A stretch of 64,000 nt of DNA. Source: an uncultured Flavobacteriaceae bacterium (GTDB lineage: Bacteria; Bacteroidota; Bacteroidia; Flavobacteriales; Flavobacteriaceae). The notes beneath the pieces are model-generated. The model ran no database searches. It was not told where the DNA came from and saw nothing but the letters and a program-made list of their open reading frames with translations. A program made the position numbers and the translations under genes. Where the stretch lies: assembly GCA_947494825.1 (NCBI GenBank), contig CANLWN010000002.1, positions 496,001 through 560,000 on the forward strand. Direction: 5' to 3'. This document shows, piece after piece, positions 40,619 through 49,610 of this stretch (position 1 is the stretch's first letter; each line of letters starts with the position of its first letter).

Positions 40619-41062
40619 ATGAGATTTTTGAAATTAACCTTATTGGGGATTGGAGCACTGGCCTTGATTCAATGTGGGCCGAGGGAAGCAGGTCCGGATA
40701 TAGTTACTTTCCGTATAGCAAACGAGACCGACCACAGGGTAAGCCTTTTGTTTTATAACGTTGGCGCAAGTGGGCAAAGGACCCTTGCCTCCCGTAAAGA
40801 ATCTGACGGCAAGGGTGTCCTATGGGAGAAAAAATATACCGTTGGGTTGCAAGATTTTGTTCCAGACAACATCTTTGATGTTGATCTTATAGTGATCATA
40901 TTCAATGGAGAGCGTGCCGAGGAACATACGGTTTATGATCCGGAACACTCCATGTTCAAACGCAGCCTGAACTTTTCGGGCGGTGGCAATAATTTAGTGT
41001 ACAATATCACCACCGAAAAAAACTTTGACAATGCCATACCGTGTGATGGCCCTTGTGAGTAA
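40619..41062 (+). CDS. Small lipoprotein, paralogue A (ends CDGPCE)
   Basis: This protein of 147 residues starts at ATG 40619, 10 nt after the protease stop. The signal MRFLKLTLLGIGALALIQC ends in a lipobox Cys. The mature part is beta-rich (TFRIANETDHRVSLLFYN) and ends NAIPCDGPCE, with two Cys that could form a disulfide. A paralogue with the same tail lies at 41182. Function unknown; it may be an immunity- or inhibitor-like partner of the protease, which is inference from position only. Confidence 0.75.
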   Translation: MRFLKLTLLGIGALALIQCGPREAGPDIVTFRIANETDHRVSLLFYNVGASGQRTLASRKESDGKGVLWEKKYTVGLQDFVPDNIFDVDLIVIIFNGERAEEHTVYDPEHSMFKRSLNFSGGGNNLVYNITTEKNFDNAIPCDGPCE

Positions 41063-41089
41063 CGGGGCCGTGAGAAACAGTTTTTATGT

Positions 41090-41170
41090 TCCTGGAACGG
41101 GTTTAGGAACAAGGTCATTTCCTCATATGGAAGGCGCAGTACCGTAACCGAACTGTTCGCAAATTGGTAA
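41090..41170 (+). pseudogene. Duplicated 3' end of the protease gene, fragment 1
   Basis: It matches 40519-40608 closely: the frame still reads SWNGFRNKVISSYGRR and then TVTELFANW-stop. It lies between the two paralogous lipoprotein genes, so the unit 'protease tail plus lipoprotein gene' was duplicated in tandem. Confidence 0.8.
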
Positions 41171-41181
41171 AAAGTAGTATT

Positions 41182-41625
41182 ATGAAAATCAACAAAATAG
41201 TAATGATAGCCATAAGTTTTGCGTTTGCCCTAGGGTGTAGAACAGAAAGTGATGGTCATACCAGGGTAAACTTCCAGATCGTAAACGGTACCCCGCTTAA
41301 GGGAGTCCTATTGTTCTTTGAGCCTAGGTCGGATGGCGTTGAAGTCCTAAGCTTTCAGGCAACCATTCAAGGAGAGGGACTGATCATAGAGCGAGATTTT
41401 GTTTTTTCTCTAGGAGGTATTTCGCCCACGGAAGCATTTGAATCAAGTCTGGCCAAGGTAATCTTCAACGACGAACGGGTGGAAAAGCACCAGGACATCC
41501 GAGTACCCCAAGGACGTTCCATATTTGATCAAGGGTCGTATAAAAAAGTAGGCGCTAATATGGTATACACCATTACCCAAGAGAACCTTGATCATGCCGT
41601 ACCCTGTGATGGTCCTTGTGAGTAA
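41182..41625 (+). CDS. Small lipoprotein, paralogue B (ends CDGPCE)
   Basis: This protein of 147 residues, the same length as paralogue A, starts at ATG 41182. The signal MKINKIVMIAISFAFALGC ends in a lipobox Cys. The mature part has the same plan (VNFQIVNGTPLKGVLLFFE at the start; VYTITQENLDHAVPCDGPCE at the end), but identity elsewhere is modest, so the two copies have diverged. It follows protease-tail fragment 1 by 11 nt, as paralogue A follows the intact protease. Confidence 0.75.
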   Translation: MKINKIVMIAISFAFALGCRTESDGHTRVNFQIVNGTPLKGVLLFFEPRSDGVEVLSFQATIQGEGLIIERDFVFSLGGISPTEAFESSLAKVIFNDERVEKHQDIRVPQGRSIFDQGSYKKVGANMVYTITQENLDHAVPCDGPCE

Positions 41626-41651
41626 AGGGGGCGTTTGAAATGATTTTTTGT

Positions 41652-41723
41652 TCCTGGAACGGGCCTAGAAATAGGGTCATCTCTTTATATGGAAGGAGGG
41701 CTACCGTGACCGAACTGCTGTGA
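41652..41723 (+). pseudogene. Duplicated 3' end of the protease gene, fragment 2
   Basis: It reads SWNGPRNRVISLYGRR and then TVTELL-stop, a third copy of the protease tail. It is not followed by another lipoprotein gene, so it marks the end of the tandem array. Confidence 0.75.
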
Positions 41724-41842
41724 GAGGCTACTTCAGAAGCAACACCACATTAAACCCTTGAACAATAACTCTTTAGACTCCAACAATTCGTTGCAAATAA
41801 TATTTTTCTCGGATTTTTATGTTTTCCAGTTGTTGGGAATAG

Positions 41843-44800
41843 TTACAATCCTAGGATATCTTTAATGTCATCTATTTCTAGTTTGCCGCCATGCTCATTT
41901 TCTACGTCAAAAATTAGTTTGTTTAATCTAAGGACAGCTTCACCAGTCAATGTCATTTTCTCTATTTCTTGAGTGACATCATCAATTTGCTCCAATTTGA
42001 CAACTCTTTTTGTTAATGTCGGGTATAAATCATCTATGATTAACCATCTGAACAATTTGTTTGGACTAAAATCTTTTCGTTCGGCAATCATAATATTTCT
42101 GTACATCGTGTAATTATTGGCCAATCGCTTTACAGAGCGTGGATTGGGATTAATTAGACTATAATGACCAGAGAACAAATGGCGGATGTCGTCTGTGTTT
42201 TCATCCAAAGCTTCGATAGCAATATCAGATACTTCTTCTTCACTGAGTTGATATACGGTTTCCAACTCATCAAGAATGTCCGAGTTTGTTTTTTCTTGAG
42301 TAGAATAACTGCTTTTTACCTTTTCCTTTAATTCTTCTCTTATCTCTTTAGTAATTTGTGGTTTGCTAGATTTTTCCAAGTGTGTCACATCTAAACCTAA
42401 AATATGGTTCCAGTATTTTTCTTTGGTTTTTTCAGAAGCATTAGGCATTCGAATGGATAATTGAAAGACTTTTTCTAGAAACAAATCGCCGAGCTTTTCA
42501 TTAGCTTTATTTACTTCATTAGCAAATTCTTTATAGGTATTTTCGAAACAGGTGGAAATCCAATTTTTATCACCTGCAACCACATAAAGCACTTTTTTTT
42601 CTCGAAAAAGTGTTTGAATTCCTTCTAGAAGACTAATTGTATAACTTCTATCACAACGGTCAATATCATCTATAAAAACTGCAACATTGTAGCCTTCACA
42701 ATTAATATTTTCAATGAGTTTATTATAGTGCTTTTTTATCCTGTTCATGGGATCAGAAGCTCTAAGCATGAATGATTTTGCCTCACCCGAAGATTTCATC
42801 AGAAAAGGAGTCGATAAAAATTTGGATAACGAATAGACAAGGCCGACAATAGAACCTAAACTAACAATTAATTTGGCAAACACCTCTAGCGTTAGTCCTT
42901 TTGTGCTATTATCAATGTTATCAGCCGAAGGTAGTTCTGCAACTACCTTTATCATTGCGCCACCGTAGGAAATCAACAACAAAAACAAAATTATTGAAAT
43001 TATCAATGCCATAATTTTATTCCAGCCACTATACCAAATAATCCTTCTGGCTCCCTCTTTTAACCACAACCCCGGTTTTTCTGTAAACCCATCCACTCGT
43101 TCTATTGCTTGTCTATATACTTGGTCAATAAATGACCACCATGGTGGACTAATGCGTTGATTTTGCCATGAATCAAAATTGACCACAACCCATTTCTTAC
43201 GGTCTGATTCTAGATGTTTCTTAATAAGGTTTAGAAAAGTTGATTTGCCAGCCCCCCATTCGCCTTGTAAATGAATCATAAATGAATATTGCAATGATTT
43301 ATTTGCAAAAATCTCATTATTGATTAATCGAGCTAATGATCGAGCTAAAGGTTCCCTATTTAGACGATCTACAGTTTCGACATTATCTAAATGAAATGGT
43401 ATTTTGTCTTGACCGTTTTCGTCAATTTCCAATTCTAAATCCTCATCTAGAATGTCATTGCCATTTTGATATGGCTCAAGATCAAACTCGTTTAAAAACA
43501 GATTATTAAAAGATGTGAGGGATTCTTTATTGAGGTCTCTTGGATAATTAATTCTAATGCTTTTTGGAGTGTCTAGTCCTCGTAGTCTTCTTATTCCTGG
43601 CAAAAGATATTTAAAACTTTCATCAATTGACATTCCGGCTTGACCAGTGCCCAGGAAAGGAATAAAAATTTTTAGATGTTTTCTCTCTTGGGTTAAACTA
43701 AAAGTAACTTCGGATTTTCTAAAATTCTCTATTGCAGATACAAGTTGTTTGTCAAATTGGATATGATGTTTTGACTTATCTCTTGTTACAACAAAGATTA
43801 AAATATACTTTTTCTTCATCATTTCATCATCAACTACATGAGTAGCATACTTGTGATCAATAAGATTTTCTTCTGAAAACTTCAAAGAGTTCTTTTCAAT
43901 TCCCAAGAGTTTTAGAATGTGCGTAGAGATACTATGATTTCCTACACCACCATAAGAGCTTTTAGGTAGAATGATAACATCATAATCTTTGATTTCTTCT
44001 CCAACCTCTTGGCCATAAAAGAAATTGCCATCGTCATCGATTTGATATTCTTTTAGCCTAATAGGAGTGAAAGGTGGGCTAAGGGAAGGGAAGAATATTC
44101 CTTTTGAATTACGAGGGGAGTTTTGAGCTACTTTAGTTTTAATTAGTTCAATATCATTTGCATCAACTCTAGAAAATGTTCTTCTGTATTTTCCTAGCCC
44201 TTCTATATCAATGAAATTTTTAAGCTGATCCCATTTCACAGCGAGCTCGCGTCCATTTAATTTGTTTTTTTCAATTTGTCCGACTGCTTTAATTCTGAGG
44301 TAACTAATACTATTTTTAGCGAATGTTGATTTAAGAAATATAACATCACCTAACCTAGCAGAATTTACAATTTCTCCATCTTTTTCTTTATGCCCATTTT
44401 CCCAAATACCGTTAGCTAAAAAGCGATTCATTTGGTCATCATTTTCACCCCATATGTGACCTGCCAAAAAAAAGCTTGTTTGACTTTTAGGTTCTTTGGC
44501 ACTTGAATTCTCAGATTCATTGTCGTCAATAACAATATGGAATTGTTTTATAAAATTTCGTCCCCTATTGTCATTTGGTATAGAAATCGAAAAAAATAAA
44601 TCTGAAAATTGTTTTATTACACCAACAGTGGTGTCATAACTATCTACAAATTCTAATTGACCAGAACCAGTTCCCATTAATGGAATCCAGATACTTTTTG
44701 ATTTAAAAATCCTATTGTAGGCAGATAGCCCATTTGTTAGGTTGTTTTTCAGATTAATTCCAGTAAACCCAGTGCGAATGGTAACAATGAAAAGTATTGA

Positions 44801-45019
44801 TTTTTTATCCTGATTTTCTAATAAATCATATCCATCATTTAGTTTCAATTTTTTAAGCTCATCACGATTATAGCCGTATTCCGCTAATACATATTCGTTC
44901 AAGGCACCGGGCGTACCTCTAGAGTCGATTGAAACAATGGCTAAGTCATAGTTTTTAGGATCATGACCTAATACCGTCTTGTAGTTTTTTGCAGCAGTAT
45001 TCATTGTAACAGTCGCCAT
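41843..45019 (-). CDS. KAP-family P-loop NTPase with macro-like and EVE-like N-terminal regions
   Basis: This protein of 1058 residues has a KAP NTPase part (about 560-1058) with Walker A GEWGAGKST (about 588), two membrane segments inserted after it (about 672-693 and 722-741), and Walker B VAVFIDDIDRCDR (about 785), a layout typical of KAP proteins such as PifA. N-terminally there are two regions with the same motif, IPLMGTGSGQ (about 110) and IPFLGTGQAG (about 465), resembling the ADP-ribose loop of macro domains. Between them is a segment (FLANGIWENG, RLGDVIFLKS, IKAVGQI, LAVKWDQL; about 195-275) resembling an EVE/PUA-like reader. I infer a membrane-associated nucleotide- or modification-sensing defence protein. 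Its ATG overlaps the HsdM-remnant stop. Confidence 0.82.
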   Translation of the reverse strand: MATVTMNTAAKNYKTVLGHDPKNYDLAIVSIDSRGTPGALNEYVLAEYGYNRDELKKLKLNDGYDLLENQDKKSILFIVTIRTGFTGINLKNNLTNGLSAYNRIFKSKSIWIPLMGTGSGQLEFVDSYDTTVGVIKQFSDLFFSISIPNDNRGRNFIKQFHIVIDDNESENSSAKEPKSQTSFFLAGHIWGENDDQMNRFLANGIWENGHKEKDGEIVNSARLGDVIFLKSTFAKNSISYLRIKAVGQIEKNKLNGRELAVKWDQLKNFIDIEGLGKYRRTFSRVDANDIELIKTKVAQNSPRNSKGIFFPSLSPPFTPIRLKEYQIDDDGNFFYGQEVGEEIKDYDVIILPKSSYGGVGNHSISTHILKLLGIEKNSLKFSEENLIDHKYATHVVDDEMMKKKYILIFVVTRDKSKHHIQFDKQLVSAIENFRKSEVTFSLTQERKHLKIFIPFLGTGQAGMSIDESFKYLLPGIRRLRGLDTPKSIRINYPRDLNKESLTSFNNLFLNEFDLEPYQNGNDILDEDLELEIDENGQDKIPFHLDNVETVDRLNREPLARSLARLINNEIFANKSLQYSFMIHLQGEWGAGKSTFLNLIKKHLESDRKKWVVVNFDSWQNQRISPPWWSFIDQVYRQAIERVDGFTEKPGLWLKEGARRIIWYSGWNKIMALIISIILFLLLISYGGAMIKVVAELPSADNIDNSTKGLTLEVFAKLIVSLGSIVGLVYSLSKFLSTPFLMKSSGEAKSFMLRASDPMNRIKKHYNKLIENINCEGYNVAVFIDDIDRCDRSYTISLLEGIQTLFREKKVLYVVAGDKNWISTCFENTYKEFANEVNKANEKLGDLFLEKVFQLSIRMPNASEKTKEKYWNHILGLDVTHLEKSSKPQITKEIREELKEKVKSSYSTQEKTNSDILDELETVYQLSEEEVSDIAIEALDENTDDIRHLFSGHYSLINPNPRSVKRLANNYTMYRNIMIAERKDFSPNKLFRWLIIDDLYPTLTKRVVKLEQIDDVTQEIEKMTLTGEAVLRLNKLIFDVENEHGGKLEIDDIKDILGL

Positions 45020-45396
45020 CAGAATCGATTGAAATTTTCAAGAATCTGCTGTTTTAGTTCTTCCCCCTTTTTAAACTGCATTTCCAAAGTAGTTTTTAAG
45101 GCTTCCATTTTTTGCTCAAAGGGAATGCCATCGTCTTCTTCTGCTTCGGTACCTACATAAATACCAGGGGTGAGTTTGTAATCTTGTTTTTGTACTTCTT
45201 TTAAAGTGGCTGATTTACAGAAGCTGAGTTCGTCTTTTCCAATTTCAAATCGCTCACTTAAGTGCTTTAAAAAGATAAGTGGTAAAATATAGTTTTTATA
45301 GTTATTCTCTGAAACAGCTCCACGGAGTTCATTGGCAGCATCCCAAAGTTCTTTTTCAAAATCAATATCGGCTTGAGCTGTTTTAGTTTTGGTCAT
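45019..45396 (-). pseudogene. hsdM: HsdM with internal deletion (type I R-M methyltransferase remnant)
   Basis: This open frame of 125 residues joins the two ends of HsdM. Residues 1-50 (FEKELWDAANELRGAVSENN, YILPLIFLKHLSERF) are the N-terminal HsdM domain. Residues about 59-125 (CKSATLKEVQKQDYKLTPG, YVGTEAEEDDGIPFEQKM) are its extreme C-terminus. The whole catalytic middle, with the SAM-binding and NPPF motifs (about 400 residues in normal HsdM), is absent without a frameshift. The stop TGA overlaps the KAP start (TGATG), so coupling is kept. No HsdS or HsdR gene is in the window. It may be a dead remnant or a short protein kept for coupling. Confidence 0.88.
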
Positions 45397-46228
45397 TTAT
45401 TGGGTTGGTTTCGTATAACTAAATATCACATAAATGAAAAGACAAGAGGGCCTTGTAAAAATAGGACTACTTTTTTACATCCACAAAGAATACGCTTTGA
45501 GTACCTTTTAATTGGGGTTTTTCATTCTTTGGCTACATTTAAAATCAAGGGTTGGAAGTAGAATAACTTTGCGATATACGGATGATGTTGTCCCAAATCC
45601 ACCATAAACTACCTGCGCGTGGATCCTGTGTAATTTTTGTCATTTAGAACGTGATAAATGGTGTTGGGGAAGGAAAACAATATAACCATAGTAATTCCAA
45701 AAAATCTTTCATTTTGCTGCTATAACCCAAAGTAATCATGAGTATTACCAATTCTATAGTACTGTCTATTGCCGCATTTAATCTTAACTTCAAACCCGAA
45801 CTGCACGATTAGGTTTAAATACATCTGAATACTCTTTTCATAGATTCTGACGTGATTAGTATTTCTTTTATTTCACGAAGCTTTGGAGTCTTTCACTTAA
45901 AATATTCCACCTTATAATTTTATCATATTTTATCCTAGAAAGCCAGATGACATCACATGCCATTAAATTGACCGTCAGCAAATCGGTCAATATATTTTGC
46001 AAGGAAGGTTTTGACCGCATAAAATCTCTGTAATTTCCGATGCACTATAATCCTGTGGAGGTCAAAAAGGCAAGGGTTTGAACCCTACCGTGGTCACAAA
46101 TAGGTAGTTTGAATACTGCCGTGGTGACTACGCAAAAACGCAACTTATTATTTTTAACCTATTACTTTTTTTAATGAAGACTATTAGTCACTTACTAATT
46201 CATTTTAAATTTCTAAACCTGACTTTTT
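45397..46228. other. Gene-poor region right of the KAP/HsdM block
   Basis: No gene is supported in about 830 bases. It holds the right-hand direct repeat (45594-45627) and a tandem pair of similar segments near 46072-46097 and 46103-46128 (each with TTTGAA and CCGTGGT(C/G)AC) that resemble the T-arm and acceptor end of a tRNA; no full tRNA folds. Confidence 0.5.
45594..45627 (+). repeat. Direct repeat flanking the 38.3-45.6 kb block, right copy
   Basis: Matches 38239-38271 over CAAATCCACCATAA, ACCTGCGC and GGATCCT. Same orientation, about 7.3 kb apart. Confidence 0.55.
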
Positions 46229-46963
46229 TTAATAGTCCCAAATTTTTGATGGGGTTTCCTTTTGTTTATGAATATCATTGCCACTTATTCTATCCCAAAA
46301 CCTTCCACCTACGACCTGTTCCACATCATAAGTGTTGGCAAGATAGTCTTCTATCTTACCGTCTAATTCCTTGTTTTCCATTACAAAAGTCCAAAGCTTT
46401 AGTTTACCTCTCTTATTCTCGGCCAAAACACTCTTGCAAAAGGCGTGGGGTATCGGAACGTCGATTCCATATCTTCCTAGGGCAGGACCAATAGTTTTTA
46501 TTTCTCTCTCAAAATAAAACATGGGAGCTGTAAGAACATAAGTTTCCAGTATGTCTTTATAATCATTTAGTGTCCTTACCGCACTTTCGAGATCTTTCCA
46601 AATCTTTCTATTAAAGCCAGGTTTTTGTGGTGACATATTGGACAATAAAAAGGTCTCACTATTTTGTATTTCTTGTATGTCTTGATTAGCACTTGCGGCA
46701 AGATGACCCCGATCAAAACCATTCCCTTTATATGCACTTAAATCTGCTCTAAATCTTCTTGGCAATCGTATGTCAGCTCGAAAATTATTCAATCTCCTTG
46801 TGTTTTCCGGTATGTAGTAATTTCTATTAATAATCTCCAATGTCCACTTAGCCTGTCTGAAGTACCAAGAATAGCCGATGGTAAAATATCTACCCGTTAG
46901 AATCTCATCGCATTTAGGTGCGCCGTATCTTAATTCTCTCTGAATTTCAAATGGATTATCCAT
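46229..46963 (-). CDS. DNA/RNA non-specific endonuclease (DRGH type)
   Basis: This protein of 244 residues has the catalytic FDRGHLAASAN (His general base, about residue 86), NMSPQKPGFNRKIWKDLE (metal-binding Asn about 118 and Glu) and LTAPMF. This is the NUC (Serratia nuclease-like, beta-beta-alpha-metal) family. No signal peptide is visible, which is unusual because most members are exported; it may act inside the cell or be exported another way. It is the third gene of a minus-strand operon, 35 nt after a second nuclease of the same family. Confidence 0.9.
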   Translation of the reverse strand: MDNPFEIQRELRYGAPKCDEILTGRYFTIGYSWYFRQAKWTLEIINRNYYIPENTRRLNNFRADIRLPRRFRADLSAYKGNGFDRGHLAASANQDIQEIQNSETFLLSNMSPQKPGFNRKIWKDLESAVRTLNDYKDILETYVLTAPMFYFEREIKTIGPALGRYGIDVPIPHAFCKSVLAENKRGKLKLWTFVMENKELDGKIEDYLANTYDVEQVVGGRFWDRISGNDIHKQKETPSKIWDY

Positions 46964-46998
46964 AATTTATTTTTTGGTTATTAATATTTTTTAGAAAA

Positions 46999-48360
46999 TT
47001 AATTCCATAACTCATATATTTTCTTTTCAAATTCAACTTCTAATGAATCAGCCATTTCTGGAAAAAAATCCAAGCCACTCAAATTTTCAATACTGTCAAT
47101 AGAGGTTAAGTAATTTTCAATATCACGACTTAAGTCGTTTCTATTTGGAACAATAAAAGAATTGGTGAATATTTTGTTTTCCTTTCGCCTTGATATTATT
47201 CTGTAGAAATGACTTGGGACTGCAATCTTTTCTTCTCCAACAGCAACAAAACTTACATTATCCAATGAATCCCTTTCTGCGAATATTGAACCAGCAATTA
47301 TAAAAACAGTATCCTTGACAAAATTTCGTGTATATCGTTCAATATTACTCCAAGTTCCTCTATTGAGGTCCTTTGCTTGAGGAGTAATAACGGACATTAG
47401 ATTGGCTTCTTTCAATGCCTCAGAATTAAAAAAAGACATATCAGAGAGAGAAACTAGATGTCCTCTGTCATAGCCTGTACCCCTATATGATTCGGGATTA
47501 GCAGAATTTAGAATTGTGTCTTTATAAAAAAGGGGTCTTTCAAACCTCTTCTTTTCACCATACATTTTATAGACCACACAATTCGGAATTTTAAAAAGAT
47601 GATTGTAATTCACAGCATAATTATTCCTTCTGTAAAATGAGGCTTCAGATGAAATACCGTGAATTAACAAATCACGTACACTTGTTTTTGACTCAGGGAA
47701 AGGAATAAAACTTTCGGCAAGAATGTCTAAATAATTCTTGGGCAATTTCAACAATTCAATTTTTTGAATTACATCATTATCCCGAATTAGCTCTGCTTTA
47801 GTCCTTATGTCATCGATATGGACCAAAAACTGGTGTAGAGTGCTGCTAATTTTTTGATCTGGAAATCTGTAGTTGCCATATGTAACTTGATAAATTCCTG
47901 GGATATCAATACTAACACGTGCTATTCCATCTTCTGAGAAAGACAACTTAATGTCTTCTTGTGCCAAAACATTAAATAATCTTACCTCTTCCTCAACTTC
48001 TTCAACAATTTCGTTGTTATTGAGCACTTTTAAGTAAGCGTTATACCGTCCCTTATTGTAATCACTAATTATTTTTGTAATTAATACGGTACTCAAAACC
48101 GATAATATGGCATTTAGGGCAATCAATTTTACTTTGTTATCAAATAGTAAATCCCATAAAAACTGTGTGATAGATTTAAAAATTTTATTCTTATCACCCA
48201 ACAATAACACTGAAATATATGATGCATAGGCGATTATGGTTGGCAGAATAATCTGAACATTACTGTATGAACTCTTATTTGAAACAAATACTGCTAAAAC
48301 GCAAAGCAGTATACCTATTAATACTAATCCTAATGTTTGTAATGCCTTCATCAAATTCAA
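46999..48360 (-). CDS. Membrane-anchored DNA/RNA non-specific endonuclease
   Basis: This protein of 453 residues has three N-terminal membrane segments (about 7-25, 34-54 and 76-97) and a middle region of about 100-255 with mixed alpha/beta content. A NUC nuclease domain follows: GTGYDRGHLVSLSDM (about 290-305), LMSVITPQAKDLNRGTWSNIE (about 318-338) and FIIAGSIF. The classic NMSPQ is replaced by SVITPQ, so the metal Asn position is altered. The membrane anchor plus nuclease architecture, paired with a soluble relative, suggests a defence or effector unit (inference). Confidence 0.87.
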   Translation of the reverse strand: MNLMKALQTLGLVLIGILLCVLAVFVSNKSSYSNVQIILPTIIAYASYISVLLLGDKNKIFKSITQFLWDLLFDNKVKLIALNAILSVLSTVLITKIISDYNKGRYNAYLKVLNNNEIVEEVEEEVRLFNVLAQEDIKLSFSEDGIARVSIDIPGIYQVTYGNYRFPDQKISSTLHQFLVHIDDIRTKAELIRDNDVIQKIELLKLPKNYLDILAESFIPFPESKTSVRDLLIHGISSEASFYRRNNYAVNYNHLFKIPNCVVYKMYGEKKRFERPLFYKDTILNSANPESYRGTGYDRGHLVSLSDMSFFNSEALKEANLMSVITPQAKDLNRGTWSNIERYTRNFVKDTVFIIAGSIFAERDSLDNVSFVAVGEEKIAVPSHFYRIISRRKENKIFTNSFIVPNRNDLSRDIENYLTSIDSIENLSGLDFFPEMADSLEVEFEKKIYELWN

Positions 48361-48422
48361 ATTATGCTAAGAATAGGAATCTAACCTTGAACCATTAAAC
48401 ACTTATTATAACACGAAGAGTT

Positions 48423-49604
48423 TTATTCATTAACACTATTATTTTCATCCTTTTTATCGGTAGAGCGACTAAAGAAATCAAAGCCAATACTCAAAGAATA
48501 CCATAAGCGATCACTATAAATCCAATCCTTTGCAATCTCACCTCCTGGTCTATCCCAGCCTATAACAGCGCCAACTTGAAATTTATTAAGTTCCAAGACC
48601 GCACCCAAACTGAAAGTTCTAGCAAGGACAAGACCATCCTCCTGATCTTCCATATCCATGGATACGTTGTCTTCATTAATATTTATTGTAGTTATACCTG
48701 CGGTTAATACTGGTAAAAAGAGAAAATAATCTTTATACTTATTTATACGAACTTTACCACCCAAGAAACCACCCAAACTTATTTCTGGAGTAATGCGAAG
48801 GTTTTCATCATTTACCTCAGGACGAATTTTAAATGGAACTGTAAAAGTAGCTCCGTACGCAAGATGGTAATTTGTCCTATACCTTTTGCGGATGTATCCG
48901 TTTTCTATTAATGAATTAAAATCAGACGTTTTTATCGCATAAAGCTTGTCCTGATCGTCAATATTTATATATTTTTTTCTGTACTTTGAAATCTTAGGGT
49001 CTCGAATTATTTTACCCATTCTATTGCGTTTTGTAATCGTTATTTCCTTGGGTGTTTTTCTTAAAACTTTATCTATTGAGTCGTTAAACCTTGTAAGACG
49101 TTCTTTTTCTTTTGCAATCTTCTTCTTGTAGTCTGACTTAATTTTCTCTTTAAGTAAAACATAGTTACTAATTACTTTTTCATCCCGTTCAACAGGAAAA
49201 GAAACCGCAGATACAAACTTGTCCATTTCGGTCTTATACTCAACAATCTTAGCGTCTGACTTTTCCTTTTCCTTTGATTTCAGTTTGTTTCTTTTCTCCT
49301 CATTGACATCAAAAGAATCAAGGGTATAAGTACTTAAAAACTTAAGTAATTTTAGAATTTGATATTCTCCTTTATCATCTCCCTTGGGAATTATAATTTT
49401 CGCTCTGTCTGAAAATTGAAATTTATCAGCTAACCAGTTTTTTTCAATAATTCGATTGTTCCTGATATCAAAATGATGCATTAGTACATCCCCATTTACT
49501 TCATAGCTAAAAACGCTTTGATCCTTTTTCTTTGAAGTAGGCTCTTGAGCATTTATGGTGTGTATTATTAATAATAAGAGTGGTATCAGGTAAAACTTTT
49601 TCAT
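48423..49604 (-). CDS. Exported protein with coiled coil and barrel-like C-terminus
   Basis: This protein of 393 residues starts at ATG 49604 (a second start lies 2 codons upstream). The signal peptide is MKKFYLIPLLLLIIHTINAQ. Residues about 100-180 are highly charged and helical (KRNKLKSKEKEKSDAK, KKKIAKEKERLTRFNDS). The last 160 residues alternate as in an outer-membrane barrel (TFSLGAVLELNKFQVGAVIG, YSLSIGFDFFS). Family not recognised. It is the first gene of the three-gene operon with the two nucleases (62-nt gap). Confidence 0.75.
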   Translation of the reverse strand: MKKFYLIPLLLLIIHTINAQEPTSKKKDQSVFSYEVNGDVLMHHFDIRNNRIIEKNWLADKFQFSDRAKIIIPKGDDKGEYQILKLLKFLSTYTLDSFDVNEEKRNKLKSKEKEKSDAKIVEYKTEMDKFVSAVSFPVERDEKVISNYVLLKEKIKSDYKKKIAKEKERLTRFNDSIDKVLRKTPKEITITKRNRMGKIIRDPKISKYRKKYINIDDQDKLYAIKTSDFNSLIENGYIRKRYRTNYHLAYGATFTVPFKIRPEVNDENLRITPEISLGGFLGGKVRINKYKDYFLFLPVLTAGITTININEDNVSMDMEDQEDGLVLARTFSLGAVLELNKFQVGAVIGWDRPGGEIAKDWIYSDRLWYSLSIGFDFFSRSTDKKDENNSVNE

Positions 49605-49610
49605 AATCAA

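Noticed and set aside
46072-46128. tRNA-like 3' ends (TTTGAA and CCGTGGTCAC, twice)
   Set aside because: The T-arm stem does not pair well and no D-arm, anticodon arm or matching 5' acceptor is found upstream; at most a tRNA fragment.
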